Positions 23,976 through 33,374 of a stretch of DNA of 64,000 bases are shown piece by piece. Source of the DNA: UBA1952 sp965246785 (GTDB lineage Bacteria; Bacteroidota; Bacteroidia; Chitinophagales; Chitinophagaceae); contig CBDFFM010000035.1 of the NCBI GenBank assembly GCA_965246785.1, forward strand, positions 1-64,000, given 5' to 3'. Position 1 is the first letter of the stretch, and each line of letters opens with the position of its first letter. The notes under the pieces were generated by a model that was not told where the DNA came from, ran no database searches, and worked only from the letters and a program-made list of their open reading frames with translations. The position numbers and the translations under genes are program-made.

Positions 23976-25847
23976 TCACTGCCACAGCTCCGCCCGCAAG
24001 TCATCCATATATACCTCATGCCGTGCAGGCCCCCAGACGCTTACTTCCAGCGTATCGCCCGCCTGCAGGTCGCGGGGCAGCGGGATAAAGCACCATACAG
24101 CACCCCAGCGGTTTTGGTCGGCATGGTCAAGCTTGTAGTCCCCGTTCCAGTGCGGGCAGGTGCTGTCTGCAATGCCCACCTTGCTTTCTAAGCGTAGACC
24201 ATACCAAAGCGGGTATTCATTCCTGCGCCGTACGTCCGCAATCAGCACGTGATTTTCATAAAGCCCGAAGTAACCGGTGAACCGGAAACGCCCGCTCACC
24301 CGCAGCCAGCTCGCGCCGGCAAAATCGGCGGCATTCCAGCCCGCCTTCAGGCTTCCCGGCGGGTGCTCCTCATCCCTGCTGAAGTAAACATAACCGCTCC
24401 GCCCGCGCCCCGTATCGCGCACATAGCCCGCGCCCGTGGAATCATCAAAGCCATTGTAGGCCACCGTACGCAGATAGCTTAGCTGCCTCGGGTCGGGCTG
24501 CTGGATGGCAATGTCCTTCATCACAAGGTCTGCGTAGGTAAGGCGGTTGCGGAAGAGCACGGAAAGGTTGTATGGCCAGTTGGAGTCCTCGCTGCGCAGC
24601 TTGCCGTTAGCTTCCAGGTGCATCCACGAAAGGCTGCAGGCTATAAAGAAAATCGTCAGCGCCGCCGTTGCGCCTTTGGCCGTCCAATGCTGTCTGCCTA
24701 CCCACTGAAACAGCGCCGCCAGCGGCAATGCCAGCAGCGGGTAGAGGTGCAGCATAGGCCGCGAGCCGAAACCGTTGATATAATTGAAGCAGTACCACGC
24801 GTAGATGATATAGCAGTAAAGCGGCAGCAGCACCAGCAGCGGCAACCGCCAATCGGCGAGGCGGCCCTTCAGGCGCAGCAGCCCAATCAGCGCCAGCAGC
24901 ATCAGCGGGGAGTAAGCCAGCCATCCGTTATTCGCGCCGATGAGCCCTTGCAGGATGTGCGGATGCGTCCAGTCAAAGCGCTGCGACCCGTAGCTGTAAT
25001 AAAGCCAATGGCCGGATACGGCTTTCCAGTAAAAAAGCTGTGGAACGATAGGCGCAGCCGCCGCAATTGCAGCCAACGAAATGGCCGCGCGATGCTTCCA
25101 GAGAAAGTTTAAACGTTCTTGCAGCCCTCGCCAATTGAACACGCCGTACAGGAGCGGAACGAGCAGGCACACCACGTCGGTAGGGCGGATAAGCGCAATG
25201 ACGCCAGTAATAAGGCCAATGAGCACAAAGCGCCACACCGCCGGACGCTCATAAAGCAGTATGCTCTGCCACGTGAGCAAAGCATACAGAAAAAACAGCG
25301 GCACGTGCGACATCCCCGCCTGCCGTAGGCTAAACCAGAAGAGGTTTGTACCGAGGAACAGCATCACCACCGTCAGCACCGAAAGCTCCGCCCCGAAGTA
25401 CCGGCGCAGGATGCGGTAAGTGAGCAGCAGGCCTATCAGGGCGTAAAGCGCATGAAGCAACCGCAGTGCGATTACGTAAGGCTCTGAAAATCCGTCCGCC
25501 ACAACGCCGGCCGCCTTTGCGTACAGATGCGCAGCTATAAAGGCCGGCGTTTCCAGCAAGGCCACGCCGTAAGTGTATTGGATGATGAGGTGGCCCTTCT
25601 CCGTGCGCAGCACATCCTTTGCGGCAACAAGTTGAGAGCGCACGCCCGGCTCGGCAATTGCTGTTGGAGGCTTGTCCAGAATGGAAACGGGGCCATCGTA
25701 GAGCAGAGTAGCCGGCAGGTAGAGGTAATAGCCCAGCGCATCGCCGTAAAAGACGGGCGTATTGCGGGCATCACGCAGCACAAAGAGCGCCGAGCATAGC
25801 ACCGCAACAGACACCAGCGCCGCGCGCAAGAAGAGTAACCGCCTCAT
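23976..25847 (-). CDS. Multi-pass membrane glycosyltransferase-like protein (GT39/ArnT-like)
   Basis: A 623-residue inner-membrane protein. An N-terminal membrane anchor (RRLLFLRAALVSVAVLCSALFVL) is followed by an extracytoplasmic loop containing FYGDALGYYLYLPATLLYDG, where the acidic residue typical of GT-C enzymes would lie. About ten more membrane segments run to residue 415, then a soluble beta-rich C-terminal domain. This layout fits lipid-linked-sugar glycosyltransferases of the RgtA/ArnT/PMT type, but the donor is unknown. The open frame extends to 26291, but that part lies wholly inside the antisense of the carbonic anhydrase gene, so the ATG at 25847 is chosen. Confidence 0.8.
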   Translation of the reverse strand: MRRLLFLRAALVSVAVLCSALFVLRDARNTPVFYGDALGYYLYLPATLLYDGPVSILDKPPTAIAEPGVRSQLVAAKDVLRTEKGHLIIQYTYGVALLETPAFIAAHLYAKAAGVVADGFSEPYVIALRLLHALYALIGLLLTYRILRRYFGAELSVLTVVMLFLGTNLFWFSLRQAGMSHVPLFFLYALLTWQSILLYERPAVWRFVLIGLITGVIALIRPTDVVCLLVPLLYGVFNWRGLQERLNFLWKHRAAISLAAIAAAAPIVPQLFYWKAVSGHWLYYSYGSQRFDWTHPHILQGLIGANNGWLAYSPLMLLALIGLLRLKGRLADWRLPLLVLLPLYCYIIYAWYCFNYINGFGSRPMLHLYPLLALPLAALFQWVGRQHWTAKGATAALTIFFIACSLSWMHLEANGKLRSEDSNWPYNLSVLFRNRLTYADLVMKDIAIQQPDPRQLSYLRTVAYNGFDDSTGAGYVRDTGRGRSGYVYFSRDEEHPPGSLKAGWNAADFAGASWLRVSGRFRFTGYFGLYENHVLIADVRRRNEYPLWYGLRLESKVGIADSTCPHWNGDYKLDHADQNRWGAVWCFIPLPRDLQAGDTLEVSVWGPARHEVYMDDLRAELWQ

Positions 25848-25889
25848 GATGGAAAAAGGCGGGCAAGATACACGTTGCCGCCAACGCCC

Positions 25890-25897
25890 TACTTTTA
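25890..25897 (+). promoter_or_regulatory. Candidate -7 box of carbonic anhydrase gene
   Basis: TACTTTTA, one mismatch to TAnnTTTG, four bases before the ATG at 25902. Confidence 0.45.
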
Positions 25898-25901
25898 CGC
25901 C

Positions 25902-26546
25902 ATGAGCTGGTACGACGAAATCTTTGAAAACAACCGCCGCTGGGTGGCCGGGAAAAAGGCGCAGGACGCCCGCTTCTTTGACAAGCTCGCTGCCGACCAA
26001 AACCCGGATTACCTCTACATCGGCTGCTCCGATAGCCGCGTACCGGCCAACGAAATCATGGGCCTGGAGGCCGGCGATGTGTTCGTGCACCGCAACATTG
26101 CAAATCTGGTGGTGAATACTGACCTGAACGTAATGAGCGTCATCAATTACGCCGTGGCCGCACTGAATGTGAAGCACATCATCGTGTGCGGGCATTACAA
26201 TTGCGGCGGCGTGAAGGCCGCTATGACGCCGAAGGACATGGGTATCCTCAATCCATGGCTGCGCAATATCCGCGATGTATATCGCCTGCATGAGGCGGAA
26301 CTGGACGCCATCGCCGACGACGGCGCACGCTACGACCGCCTTATAGAGCTAAACGTCTATGAGCAATGCCGCAATGTGGTGAAGACGGCCGTGGTGCAAC
26401 AACATTATCTGAAAGATGGCTTCCCTGAAGTACATGGTTGGGTATTCAGTCTGAAGGAGGGCATGCTCAAAGACCTGCACATCGACTTCCCCGGCATGCT
26501 GCGCGACATCCAAAAGATTTACAACCTGACCGGCGAAGGGAGCTGA
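25902..26546 (+). CDS. Beta-class carbonic anhydrase
   Basis: A 214-residue enzyme that interconverts CO2 and bicarbonate. The zinc ligands are visible as Cys in IGCSDSRVP (about 40-48, the CxDxR motif) and as His and Cys in VCGHYNCGGVKA (about 97-108). FVHRNIANLV is the conserved substrate-side strand. The frame is open from 25875, but the ATG at 25902 gives the usual start MSWYDEIFENNRRW and follows a -7 box. No signal peptide, so cytosolic. It is divergent from the GT39-like gene. Confidence 0.95.
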   Translation: MSWYDEIFENNRRWVAGKKAQDARFFDKLAADQNPDYLYIGCSDSRVPANEIMGLEAGDVFVHRNIANLVVNTDLNVMSVINYAVAALNVKHIIVCGHYNCGGVKAAMTPKDMGILNPWLRNIRDVYRLHEAELDAIADDGARYDRLIELNVYEQCRNVVKTAVVQQHYLKDGFPEVHGWVFSLKEGMLKDLHIDFPGMLRDIQKIYNLTGEGS

Positions 26547-26604
26547 GCCTTTGATGCATTGAGACGTTGGATTTAGATTTTGGAATTTGGAATTTCACGC
26601 CTCC

Positions 26605-27471
26605 ATGTACTATCTGCTGTACGGCATCTTTTACCTCATTTCCCTGCTACCCATGTGGGTGCTGTACGGCATTAGCAATACGGCATTCTTCATCATTTAC
26701 CGCTTGCTCGGCTACCGGAAAGATGTAGTGCGCAGCAATCTCAGCCAGGCATTCCCGGCAAAGAGCGCCGAAGAGATACAGCGCATCATGCGCCGCTTCT
26801 ACCACTCCTTCTGCGACCAATGGATTGAAACGGTGAAGCTGCTCAGCATCCCTCCCCGCGCCCTCAACCGGCGCATACCGGGCAACTGGGAAGTCCTGCA
26901 CGCGCTCGCAGCAGAAGGCAAGAATACATACCTGCTCACCGGCCACACCTTCAACTGGGAATGGGCCAATGCGGCGATAGCCATTAATACGCCGCATAGC
27001 TATGCCTGCATCTATTTGCCGCTTACCTCAGCGGCTTTTGACCGGCTTATACTCCGCATCCGCATCCGCTTCGTTCCGGTCATGATTTCTATGAAAGGCC
27101 TGCTCGGTGGTTTTAAGCAGCTTGCGGGCAGGCAGTACATCCTCGGCCTTGCCGCCGACCAGAATCCCGCTGTAACAGAGGTGGCCGAGTGGATTCCCTT
27201 TATGCACCGGGAGGCGCCCTTCTTCCGCGGGCCGGAGCAGATGCCGCGACGGGCTAAAGCAGCGGTGGTGTTCATGGGCATCCGCAAGGCGCGGCGCGGC
27301 CAGTATGTCATTACACTGGAAAAGCTCTGCGATGATGCCTCGCAGATGGAGCCGGGGGCAATTCTGCGCAGCTATGTGGCTTTTATGGAAAGACAATTGG
27401 AAGGCCAGCCGGAAAACTGGCTCTGGAGCCACCGGCGGTGGAAGCATGTGCGGAAGGGGGAAAGGAATTGA
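26605..27471 (+). CDS. Lipid A biosynthesis (LpxL/HtrB-like) acyltransferase
   Basis: A 288-residue membrane-anchored acyltransferase. A membrane segment (YLLYGIFYLISLLPMWVLYG) is followed by the LpxL-type start RKDVVRSNLSQAFP. The catalytic H-x4-E appears as GHTFNWEWAN (about 113-122), and GLAADQNPAV and RGPEQMPRRAKAAVVFM follow as in the family. It should transfer an acyl chain from acyl-ACP to lipid A or an ornithine-type lipid at the inner face of the inner membrane. A TTG at 26587 is in frame, but the ATG at 26605 fits the signal-anchor start. Confidence 0.9.
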   Translation: MYYLLYGIFYLISLLPMWVLYGISNTAFFIIYRLLGYRKDVVRSNLSQAFPAKSAEEIQRIMRRFYHSFCDQWIETVKLLSIPPRALNRRIPGNWEVLHALAAEGKNTYLLTGHTFNWEWANAAIAINTPHSYACIYLPLTSAAFDRLILRIRIRFVPVMISMKGLLGGFKQLAGRQYILGLAADQNPAVTEVAEWIPFMHREAPFFRGPEQMPRRAKAAVVFMGIRKARRGQYVITLEKLCDDASQMEPGAILRSYVAFMERQLEGQPENWLWSHRRWKHVRKGERN

Positions 27472-27564
27472 GGGGTCGAAGAAGCTGAACAGGGTTAAGC
27501 GGTACTCAGGTGATTTGTTGACTTGTTCAACCGTTCAACCTGTTCAACCTGTTACCCTTCAACT

Positions 27565-27572
27565 TACCTTCG
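27565..27572 (+). promoter_or_regulatory. Candidate -7 box of the aminotransferase gene
   Basis: TACCTTCG, four bases before the ATG at 27577. Confidence 0.5.
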
Positions 27573-27576
27573 CCCC

Positions 27577-28775
27577 ATGCCGGTAATTTCCCACCGCGGC
27601 GCGCTCATGCCGCCCTCGCCCATCCGCAAGCTTGTGCCCTTTGCAGAGGCTGCCAAAAGCCGCGGCACCAAAGTCTATCACCTCAACATCGGCCAGCCGG
27701 ATATTGAGACGCCGCCTGCCATCCTCAACGCCGTAAAGCACGCCGATATCAAGGTGCTGGAGTACAGCCATAGCGCCGGCTACGAAAGCTACCGCCGCAA
27801 GCTGGTGGAGTATTACGGGCGCAACGGCATCAACGTAAATCATAACCAAATCATCGTTACGACGGGCGGCTCCGAGGCCATTGCCTTCGCCATACAGGCC
27901 TGCATGGATCCGGGCGATGAGATTATCATCCCGAACCCTTCTACGCCAATTACAACGGCTTCGGCACTGCTGCCGGCATCCGCGTCGTGCCAATTCCTTC
28001 TTCCATTGAGGATGGCTTCGCCCTTCCGCCGATAGAGGCTTTTGAAAGCGCCGTAACGCCGCGCACAAAGGCCATCATGATTTGCAATCCTAACAACCCA
28101 ACGGGATACCTCTACAGCGGCGCGGAGCTGGAGGTGCTGCGCGAAATCTGCCTCAAGCACGATCTGTTTTTCTTCTCCGACGAAGCCTACCGCGAGTTCT
28201 GCTATGATGGCCAGCAGCCATATTTCCGCACTGTCGTTAGACGGGCTTGAAGAGCATGCCATTCTTATGGATACCATTTCTAAGCGCTACAGTGCCTGCG
28301 GGGGGCGCATCGGGGCATTTGTTACGCGCAATGAGCAGGTGCTCGACTGCCGCCATGAAGTTTGCGCAGGCGCGGCTTTCTCCGCCCACTTTCGCGCAGA
28401 TACTCGGCGAGGCAGCGGTGGATTTACCCGCCGATTATTTTGATGCCGTTCATGCGGAGTATACGGCCCGACGCGATGTGCTGGTGGCGCGGCTCAACGC
28501 GATGCCCGGCGTATTTTGTCCGAATCCCGGTGGCGCATTCTACGCAATGGCGAAGCTCCCGGTGAAGGACAGCGAAGCATTCTGCCAATGGCTGCTGGAA
28601 GATTTTTCGCACAATGGCGCTACGGTAATGATGGCGCCCGCGGCCGGCTTTTACGCCACGCGCCGGTAAGGGACGCAATGAGGTGCGGCTGGCGTACGTG
28701 CTGAATATAAAAGCCATCCATGCCGCAATGGATTGCCTGGAAGCCGCGCTGGTGGCTTATGGCAGCAGTATTAAG
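27577..28775 (+). pseudogene. PLP-dependent class I aminotransferase, broken by four frameshifts
   Basis: The three forward frames together encode one aspartate-aminotransferase-type protein of about 400 residues. Frame 1 has MPPSPIRKLVPFAEAAKSRG and NIGQPDIETPP; another has MICNPNNPTGYLYSG and FSDEAYREF; a third has the PLP-lysine region DTISKRYSACGGRIG and later FAQARLSPPTFAQILGEAAV. Switches are needed near 27,935-27,940 (a missing C in AACCCTTC), 28,223-28,228, 28,348-28,353 and 28,658-28,664, each of one base. All catalytic landmarks are otherwise conserved, so either the gene decayed very recently or these are sequence errors. The true end is near AALVAYGSS; the exact stop is uncertain. 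Confidence 0.8.
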
Positions 28776-28889
28776 CCGCGATGTCCCTGCCTTGCTTACC
28801 GCGCGCAAGCATTACGGCATGCGTTTATCTTAGCCTGCCCTTCGCCTCACCTACCAATACATCCAAGCCAGCTTGCCTGCCCATTCATT

Positions 28890-29542
28890 GCTTTCCGACT
28901 ATGCTGCACCGCTGCTTGAATCTTTCGTTCAGATGGGCATCACCGTGATATACGAAGCCGGTGCTGCGATGATGCCGGCGAGCTGCAGGACCTGCGGATT
29001 GTCGGGCTGCAATGATGCTGGCAGTAAGGATTTTCACGCATACCTGCCGACAGGGATACCGCTACCGGCCACCCTGTTGGGCGATCTGATGGCCGATAGG
29101 AGCTACGTACGGCATCGGCTGGGCTAACGCCAGAAGGATGGTGCTCTGAAAGAGCGCCGGTAAAGTACGAGTGAGGAGTACCAGCCTGCATTTAGACAAG
29201 CGCCGATACTCATTTGCCGTGTCACGATGCGGCCCGTTGGCGACGAGGGCATCAGCCGCAACCTATTCATGACGTTACAGACAAGAAGCGGTACATCGCT
29301 GCGCTGGAAAAGGATCAGCAGGTCATTTATGAGGAGCTGAATGCCGCTGCTGCTGGAATCCTCGCCCAATGCGATCTCGGTCTTTGAAGCCATCCGCGAT
29401 GATGCCGGCACTATTGCGGACTTCCGGGTAGTGCTGGCTAACGACCAGATAGTCCGCATTTCCGGCTACGAGGAGCCGTGAAGAATACATTGGCCGCACG
29501 CTGTATGAGCGCCTGCCCGACCAGCGGAGCGTTACCCTGCCC
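28890..29542 (+). other. Frameshifted 5' part of the PAS histidine kinase gene
   Basis: Fragments of PAS modules appear in alternating frames: DDAGELQDLRIVGLQ near 28,970, DVTDKKRYIAALEKDQQVIYEELN near 29,265-29,335 (the module-end pattern D-[VI]-T-[ED]-[QK]-K-[RE] seen three times downstream), SSPNAISVFEAIRDDAGTIADFRVV near 29,350-29,440, and EEYIGRTLYERLPDQ entering the intact frame near 29,480. They show that the kinase gene starts further upstream, near 28,900. At least three or four indels, with ones near 29,340 and 29,475 the clearest, break it. Confidence 0.65.
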
Positions 29543-31585
29543 ATGCTGCAAAGGGTAGTGGAAGCGCGTGAGCCGCACCAGTACGAGTATCTCGCGCCCG
29601 CTACCGGCCGGTGGCTTCTATGTTCGCTCACACCCCTCGGCGACGGCTTTGTATCCACCATGCAGGACGTTACCGAGCAGAAGCGGCAGCGTGAGGAAAT
29701 CAGCGAGAGCGCCCGCACGCTGGAAGGCGTCCTGCAGGCATCGCCGCACGCCATCCTCGTGTTTGAGGCGCTGCGCAACGACGACGGCGCAGCAACCGAT
29801 TTTCGCATCATCCGCCACAATGAGCGGGCGCTGGGGGCTACGGGCCTGAGCGCGGAGGCCTTGAGTGGCACAACGCTCTTCACATGTATGCCCTCCGTGC
29901 GCGGACGCCTGGCGCAATACATATCCGTCATAGAAGCGGGCGAGGCGGAGACCTACGAATTTTTCAATGATAAGCTCGGCTCCTGGCGGCGCATCACCAA
30001 CACGCCCCTTGGCGACGGCTTTGTGATGACGATGGAAGATATCACCGAGCAGAAGCGCATCTCCCGCCAGATAGAGGAAAGCGCCCGCCTGCTTAATGCG
30101 GTGCTCGATGCATCGCCGATGGCGGTGGCCGTGTATCAGTCCATTCGCGATGGCGAAGGGGTGGTGAAAGATTTTCAACCTATCATCGTCAACCGGCAGT
30201 CGCTTCTTACTGCCAACCTCTCTCTGGAGCAATTCATGGCTGTAACCATGCGCCAGCGCAGCCAGAATGCCGTGCAGGAATTTGAAAGCCTGACCGAGGT
30301 CGTCACGAAGCGCGAGCCGAAGATTTACGAGCATCAGGTGCCGGCTTCAGGGCGATGGATACGCGCCGTAACCACGCCTTTCGGCGATGGCTTCATCGCT
30401 ACCGCGCAGGATATTACCGAGCAGAAGGAGCAGAGCAAAATCATAGAAGAGCAGGCGCAGTTATTCAATGGCGTTCTTAGTTCCCTGCAGAACGGTCTCA
30501 CCATCATGCGCGTTATCCGCGACGAGGCCGGCGAACTGGAAGATGTGGAATATCTGGAAGTGGCCGACAGCGTGCTGCACAATACCGGCAAGACGCGCGA
30601 GCAGACCGTAGGCCAGCGCATGAGGCAGATGTTTCCCGGTATTGAGATGACGGACTACTGGAAAGCCTACAGCTCGGTGGCAAAGACCGGTGAGCCGGTT
30701 CACTTTGAAACCCACTTTACCCTCCACGGCTTTGATAACTACCTGCTCAACTGGGTAACGCCCATCGGCAGCGACAAGCTCGTGTCGGTGTACTACATCG
30801 TCAATGACCTCAAAAAGGCGCAACGGGAGCTGGAGCATACCGTGCACGAGCTGCGCCGCTCCAACGAAGACCTGGAGCAGTTCGCCTCCATCGCTTCCCA
30901 CGACCTGCAGGAGCCGTTGCGTAAGGTGCAGTCCTTCGGCGCAATGCTGGAGAACCGCTACGGTGAGGCCCTCGGCGACGGCGGTCGCGATCTGGTAGGC
31001 CGCATGACCGGCGCAGCCAGCCGGATGCGCAACCTCGTAACAGGCCTGCTCGCCTTTGCACGCCTCTCCGGCGACGAGCACGTGCCGCTGCGGCCGGTTG
31101 ACCTTAACACCCTGCTCACCGAAATCATTGCCGACCTGGACGTGACAGCGTCAGACGCAGGCGGCGCCGTCACTGTTGTCGGCCGCCTGCCTTTTGTGCA
31201 GGGCATTGAGAGCCAACTCCGCCACCTGTTTCATAACCTGCTCACCAACGCGCTTAAATTCCGTAAGCCGGATGTAGCGCCCCATGTGTCCGTTGCATCC
31301 GGCCCGCTTCGGGACAGCGATGCGGAGCGCCTGCCGCCCATTGCCAATCCCGCTGAATACCTGCGCGTGGAAGTGCGCGACAACGGCATCGGCTTTGAGC
31401 CGGAGTATGCGGAGAAAATTTTTGGCCTCTTTGAACGCCTGCATGGCATGAACGAGTATCAGGGCACGGGCCTCGGCCTCTCCATCTGCCGGCGCGTGGC
31501 CGAGCGGCACAACGGCACCATCTGGGCAGAAAGCCGGCGCGGCGAAGGCGCAAGCTTTGTCGTGCTGCTGCAAAAGGCATCGTGA
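29543..31585 (+). CDS. Multi-PAS sensor histidine kinase (intact 3' part)
   Basis: The 680 residues downstream of the last visible frameshift form a soluble sensor kinase. Three repeated PAS modules each end in a pattern such as GDGFVSTMQDVTEQK, GDGFVMTMEDITEQK or GDGFIATAQDITEQK. A fourth sensory module follows (about 305-420). The HisKA region has the phosphorylated histidine in IASHDLQEPLRKV, and the ATPase has the N box HNLLTNALKFRK, G1 DNGIGFEPE and G2 GTGLGLSIC. No membrane segment is visible, so sensing is cytosolic. The ATG at 29543 is only the first in this open stretch; the real start is upstream in the frameshifted region. No response regulator is adjacent. Confidence 0.88.
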   Translation: MLQRVVEAREPHQYEYLAPATGRWLLCSLTPLGDGFVSTMQDVTEQKRQREEISESARTLEGVLQASPHAILVFEALRNDDGAATDFRIIRHNERALGATGLSAEALSGTTLFTCMPSVRGRLAQYISVIEAGEAETYEFFNDKLGSWRRITNTPLGDGFVMTMEDITEQKRISRQIEESARLLNAVLDASPMAVAVYQSIRDGEGVVKDFQPIIVNRQSLLTANLSLEQFMAVTMRQRSQNAVQEFESLTEVVTKREPKIYEHQVPASGRWIRAVTTPFGDGFIATAQDITEQKEQSKIIEEQAQLFNGVLSSLQNGLTIMRVIRDEAGELEDVEYLEVADSVLHNTGKTREQTVGQRMRQMFPGIEMTDYWKAYSSVAKTGEPVHFETHFTLHGFDNYLLNWVTPIGSDKLVSVYYIVNDLKKAQRELEHTVHELRRSNEDLEQFASIASHDLQEPLRKVQSFGAMLENRYGEALGDGGRDLVGRMTGAASRMRNLVTGLLAFARLSGDEHVPLRPVDLNTLLTEIIADLDVTASDAGGAVTVVGRLPFVQGIESQLRHLFHNLLTNALKFRKPDVAPHVSVASGPLRDSDAERLPPIANPAEYLRVEVRDNGIGFEPEYAEKIFGLFERLHGMNEYQGTGLGLSICRRVAERHNGTIWAESRRGEGASFVVLLQKAS

Positions 31586-31677
31586 GTCGGTTCCTGCTTG
31601 CAAATACGGCTTCCCCCATTCACCGGACATTCCTAACTCCAGACTTTTTAGTCTGAGAGAGAGAAGGCGGTAAGTCT

Positions 31678-33318
31678 TTATTCCGCAACCGGCACAAAGC
31701 TGAAAGCCGCCGCGTCAAACAGCCCCTTATCACTCAGTTTCAGCGCGGGAATAACGAGCAGCGCCATAAAGGAGAGTGTCATAAAGGGCGCGGCAAGCGG
31801 GCTGCCCAGGCCTTTTGCCATTTGAGAAAGGCACGTGTAGTCCTCCGCTACCTTATAGCCATCCTCATCGCTCATCAGGCCCGCGATGGGCAACGGCAGG
31901 CAGGTCACATCATCCGGCGATGCCGCGACGGAAATGCCACCCTGCGCGGCTATTACCGCATTGACTGCTGCGCAAATGCACGCATCATCCACGCCCACAG
32001 CGATGATATTATGGCAATCATGCGCGACGGTGGAGGCAATTGCGCCGCGCCGGAAGCCGAAGCCTCTGATGAATGCAATGGCAGGCGTCGCCCGCTCTTC
32101 ATAACGGTTCAGCACAATCAGCTTCAGCACATCATGCGCCGCCAGGCCTCGCGATCCCTCAACAGGCTTCTGAAGTGGCAGGAATTCTGCGGAAGTCAGC
32201 AACTGACCATCGTGTGCTACGATAATGCGTAGCCTTGTTGCATCCTGCGGGAAGCGGAAGGCAAAATCTTCCGGCTGCCGCAGTTTGGCTTTGAAATTAT
32301 TGATGGGACGTGCGGGCATCGCTTCAAAAGCGCAGGCCCCACGCTCCGCCACAAGTTTTCCGCCGACATAAGTTGCCGATGGCTGCCAGCTTTCCAAATC
32401 GGGCAGGACGATGAAGTCTGCCGCATCGCCTTCGCGCAACAAGCCGACCGGAAGGCTGTAATGCAGCACGGGATTGACACAGGCTGCCCTCAGAACATCA
32501 AACAGGTCATATCCTTTCGCAAGTGCTCGCTTCACCAATGTATTGATATGGCCAATCGCCAAATCGTCGGGGTGCTTATCGTCGCTGCAAAACATGACGC
32601 GTTCCGGGTGCGAGGCCAGCAGCGAATGCAGGGCCTCAAAATTCTTAGCCGCGCTGCCTTCGCGGATGAGGATGCTCATACCGGCGGCGATTTTATCCAG
32701 CGCCTCATTGAGCGCTGTGCATTCATGGTCGGTGGTGATGCCTGCGCTTGCGTAGGCCGCCGCGTCTTCGTCGCCCAGGCCGGGCGCGTGGCCGTCCACC
32801 GGCTTGCCGTACTTCTTTGCCGCTGCGACTTTTGCCAGCACTTCGGCATCGCCGCTTAGCACACCTGGATAGTTCATCATCTCTGCGAGGTACCAGATGT
32901 CTGACGAGGCGAGCAGCGCATCTACCGCCGCGGCATCCAGCATGGCGCCTGCGTTTTCAAAGACCGTTGCCGGCACGCAGGAAGGCGCGCCGAAGAAGCA
33001 CTTAAAAGGCGTCGCAGCTGCATTTTCAATCATCCATTCCACGCCCGCAGTTCCGCAGACGTTTGCAATCTCGTGCGGGTCGGATACGGTGGCCACTGTT
33101 CCGTGCATAACAGCCATGCAGGCAAAATGCGCAGGCGTGAGCATGGCGCTTTCTATGTGCACATGCGCATCCACAAAGCCGGGCAGAAGGTACCGCTGCG
33201 GCGCATCGGCCACTTCCTGGATGGCCGTGATGATACCATTACTTACCTGCACTTCTGCCGGGTAAATGCGGCGCTGATGCATGTCTATGAGCTGGCCGGA
33301 GAAGCAAAAGGAGGACAT
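31678..33318 (-). CDS. ade: Adenine deaminase
   Basis: A 546-residue amidohydrolase that converts adenine to hypoxanthine and ammonia in purine salvage. The metal-binding motif DAHVHIES (about 50-57) and ATVSDPHEIANVCG are as in Ade. VDGHAPGL, TTDHEC and FCSDDKHPDDL hold further metal ligands, and the C-terminal domain has VAHDCHNIIAVGVDD. Length and order match the family. A perfect -7 box ends four bases before its ATG. Confidence 0.95.
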   Translation of the reverse strand: MSSFCFSGQLIDMHQRRIYPAEVQVSNGIITAIQEVADAPQRYLLPGFVDAHVHIESAMLTPAHFACMAVMHGTVATVSDPHEIANVCGTAGVEWMIENAAATPFKCFFGAPSCVPATVFENAGAMLDAAAVDALLASSDIWYLAEMMNYPGVLSGDAEVLAKVAAAKKYGKPVDGHAPGLGDEDAAAYASAGITTDHECTALNEALDKIAAGMSILIREGSAAKNFEALHSLLASHPERVMFCSDDKHPDDLAIGHINTLVKRALAKGYDLFDVLRAACVNPVLHYSLPVGLLREGDAADFIVLPDLESWQPSATYVGGKLVAERGACAFEAMPARPINNFKAKLRQPEDFAFRFPQDATRLRIIVAHDGQLLTSAEFLPLQKPVEGSRGLAAHDVLKLIVLNRYEERATPAIAFIRGFGFRRGAIASTVAHDCHNIIAVGVDDACICAAVNAVIAAQGGISVAASPDDVTCLPLPIAGLMSDEDGYKVAEDYTCLSQMAKGLGSPLAAPFMTLSFMALLVIPALKLSDKGLFDAAAFSFVPVAE

Positions 33319-33322
33319 AACT

Positions 33323-33330
33323 CAAAAGTA
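33323..33330 (-). promoter_or_regulatory. -7 box of ade
   Basis: Minus-strand TACTTTTG, a perfect TAnnTTTG, ending four bases before the ATG at 33318. Transcription would begin at or beside the start codon. Confidence 0.6.
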
Positions 33331-33336
33331 GGCGCA

Positions 33337-33367
33337 GACCTTCCAGGTTTTTATAACCTGGAAGGTC
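33337..33367. repeat. Perfect 13-pair palindrome between TonB receptor and ade genes
   Basis: GACCTTCCAGGTT, loop TTTAT, AACCTGGAAGGTC. It follows the stop of the TonB receptor gene and overlaps the expected ade promoter zone. It may end the receptor transcript. I recall closely similar palindromes as common dispersed repeats in other Bacteroidota genomes, unverified here. Confidence 0.8.
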
Positions 33368-33374
33368 ATCCCAC

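Noticed and set aside
25848..26291. 148-codon N-terminal extension of the minus-strand membrane protein
   Set aside because: It lies in the antisense of the carbonic anhydrase gene and has no membrane or domain character; the signal-anchor start at 25847 is clear.
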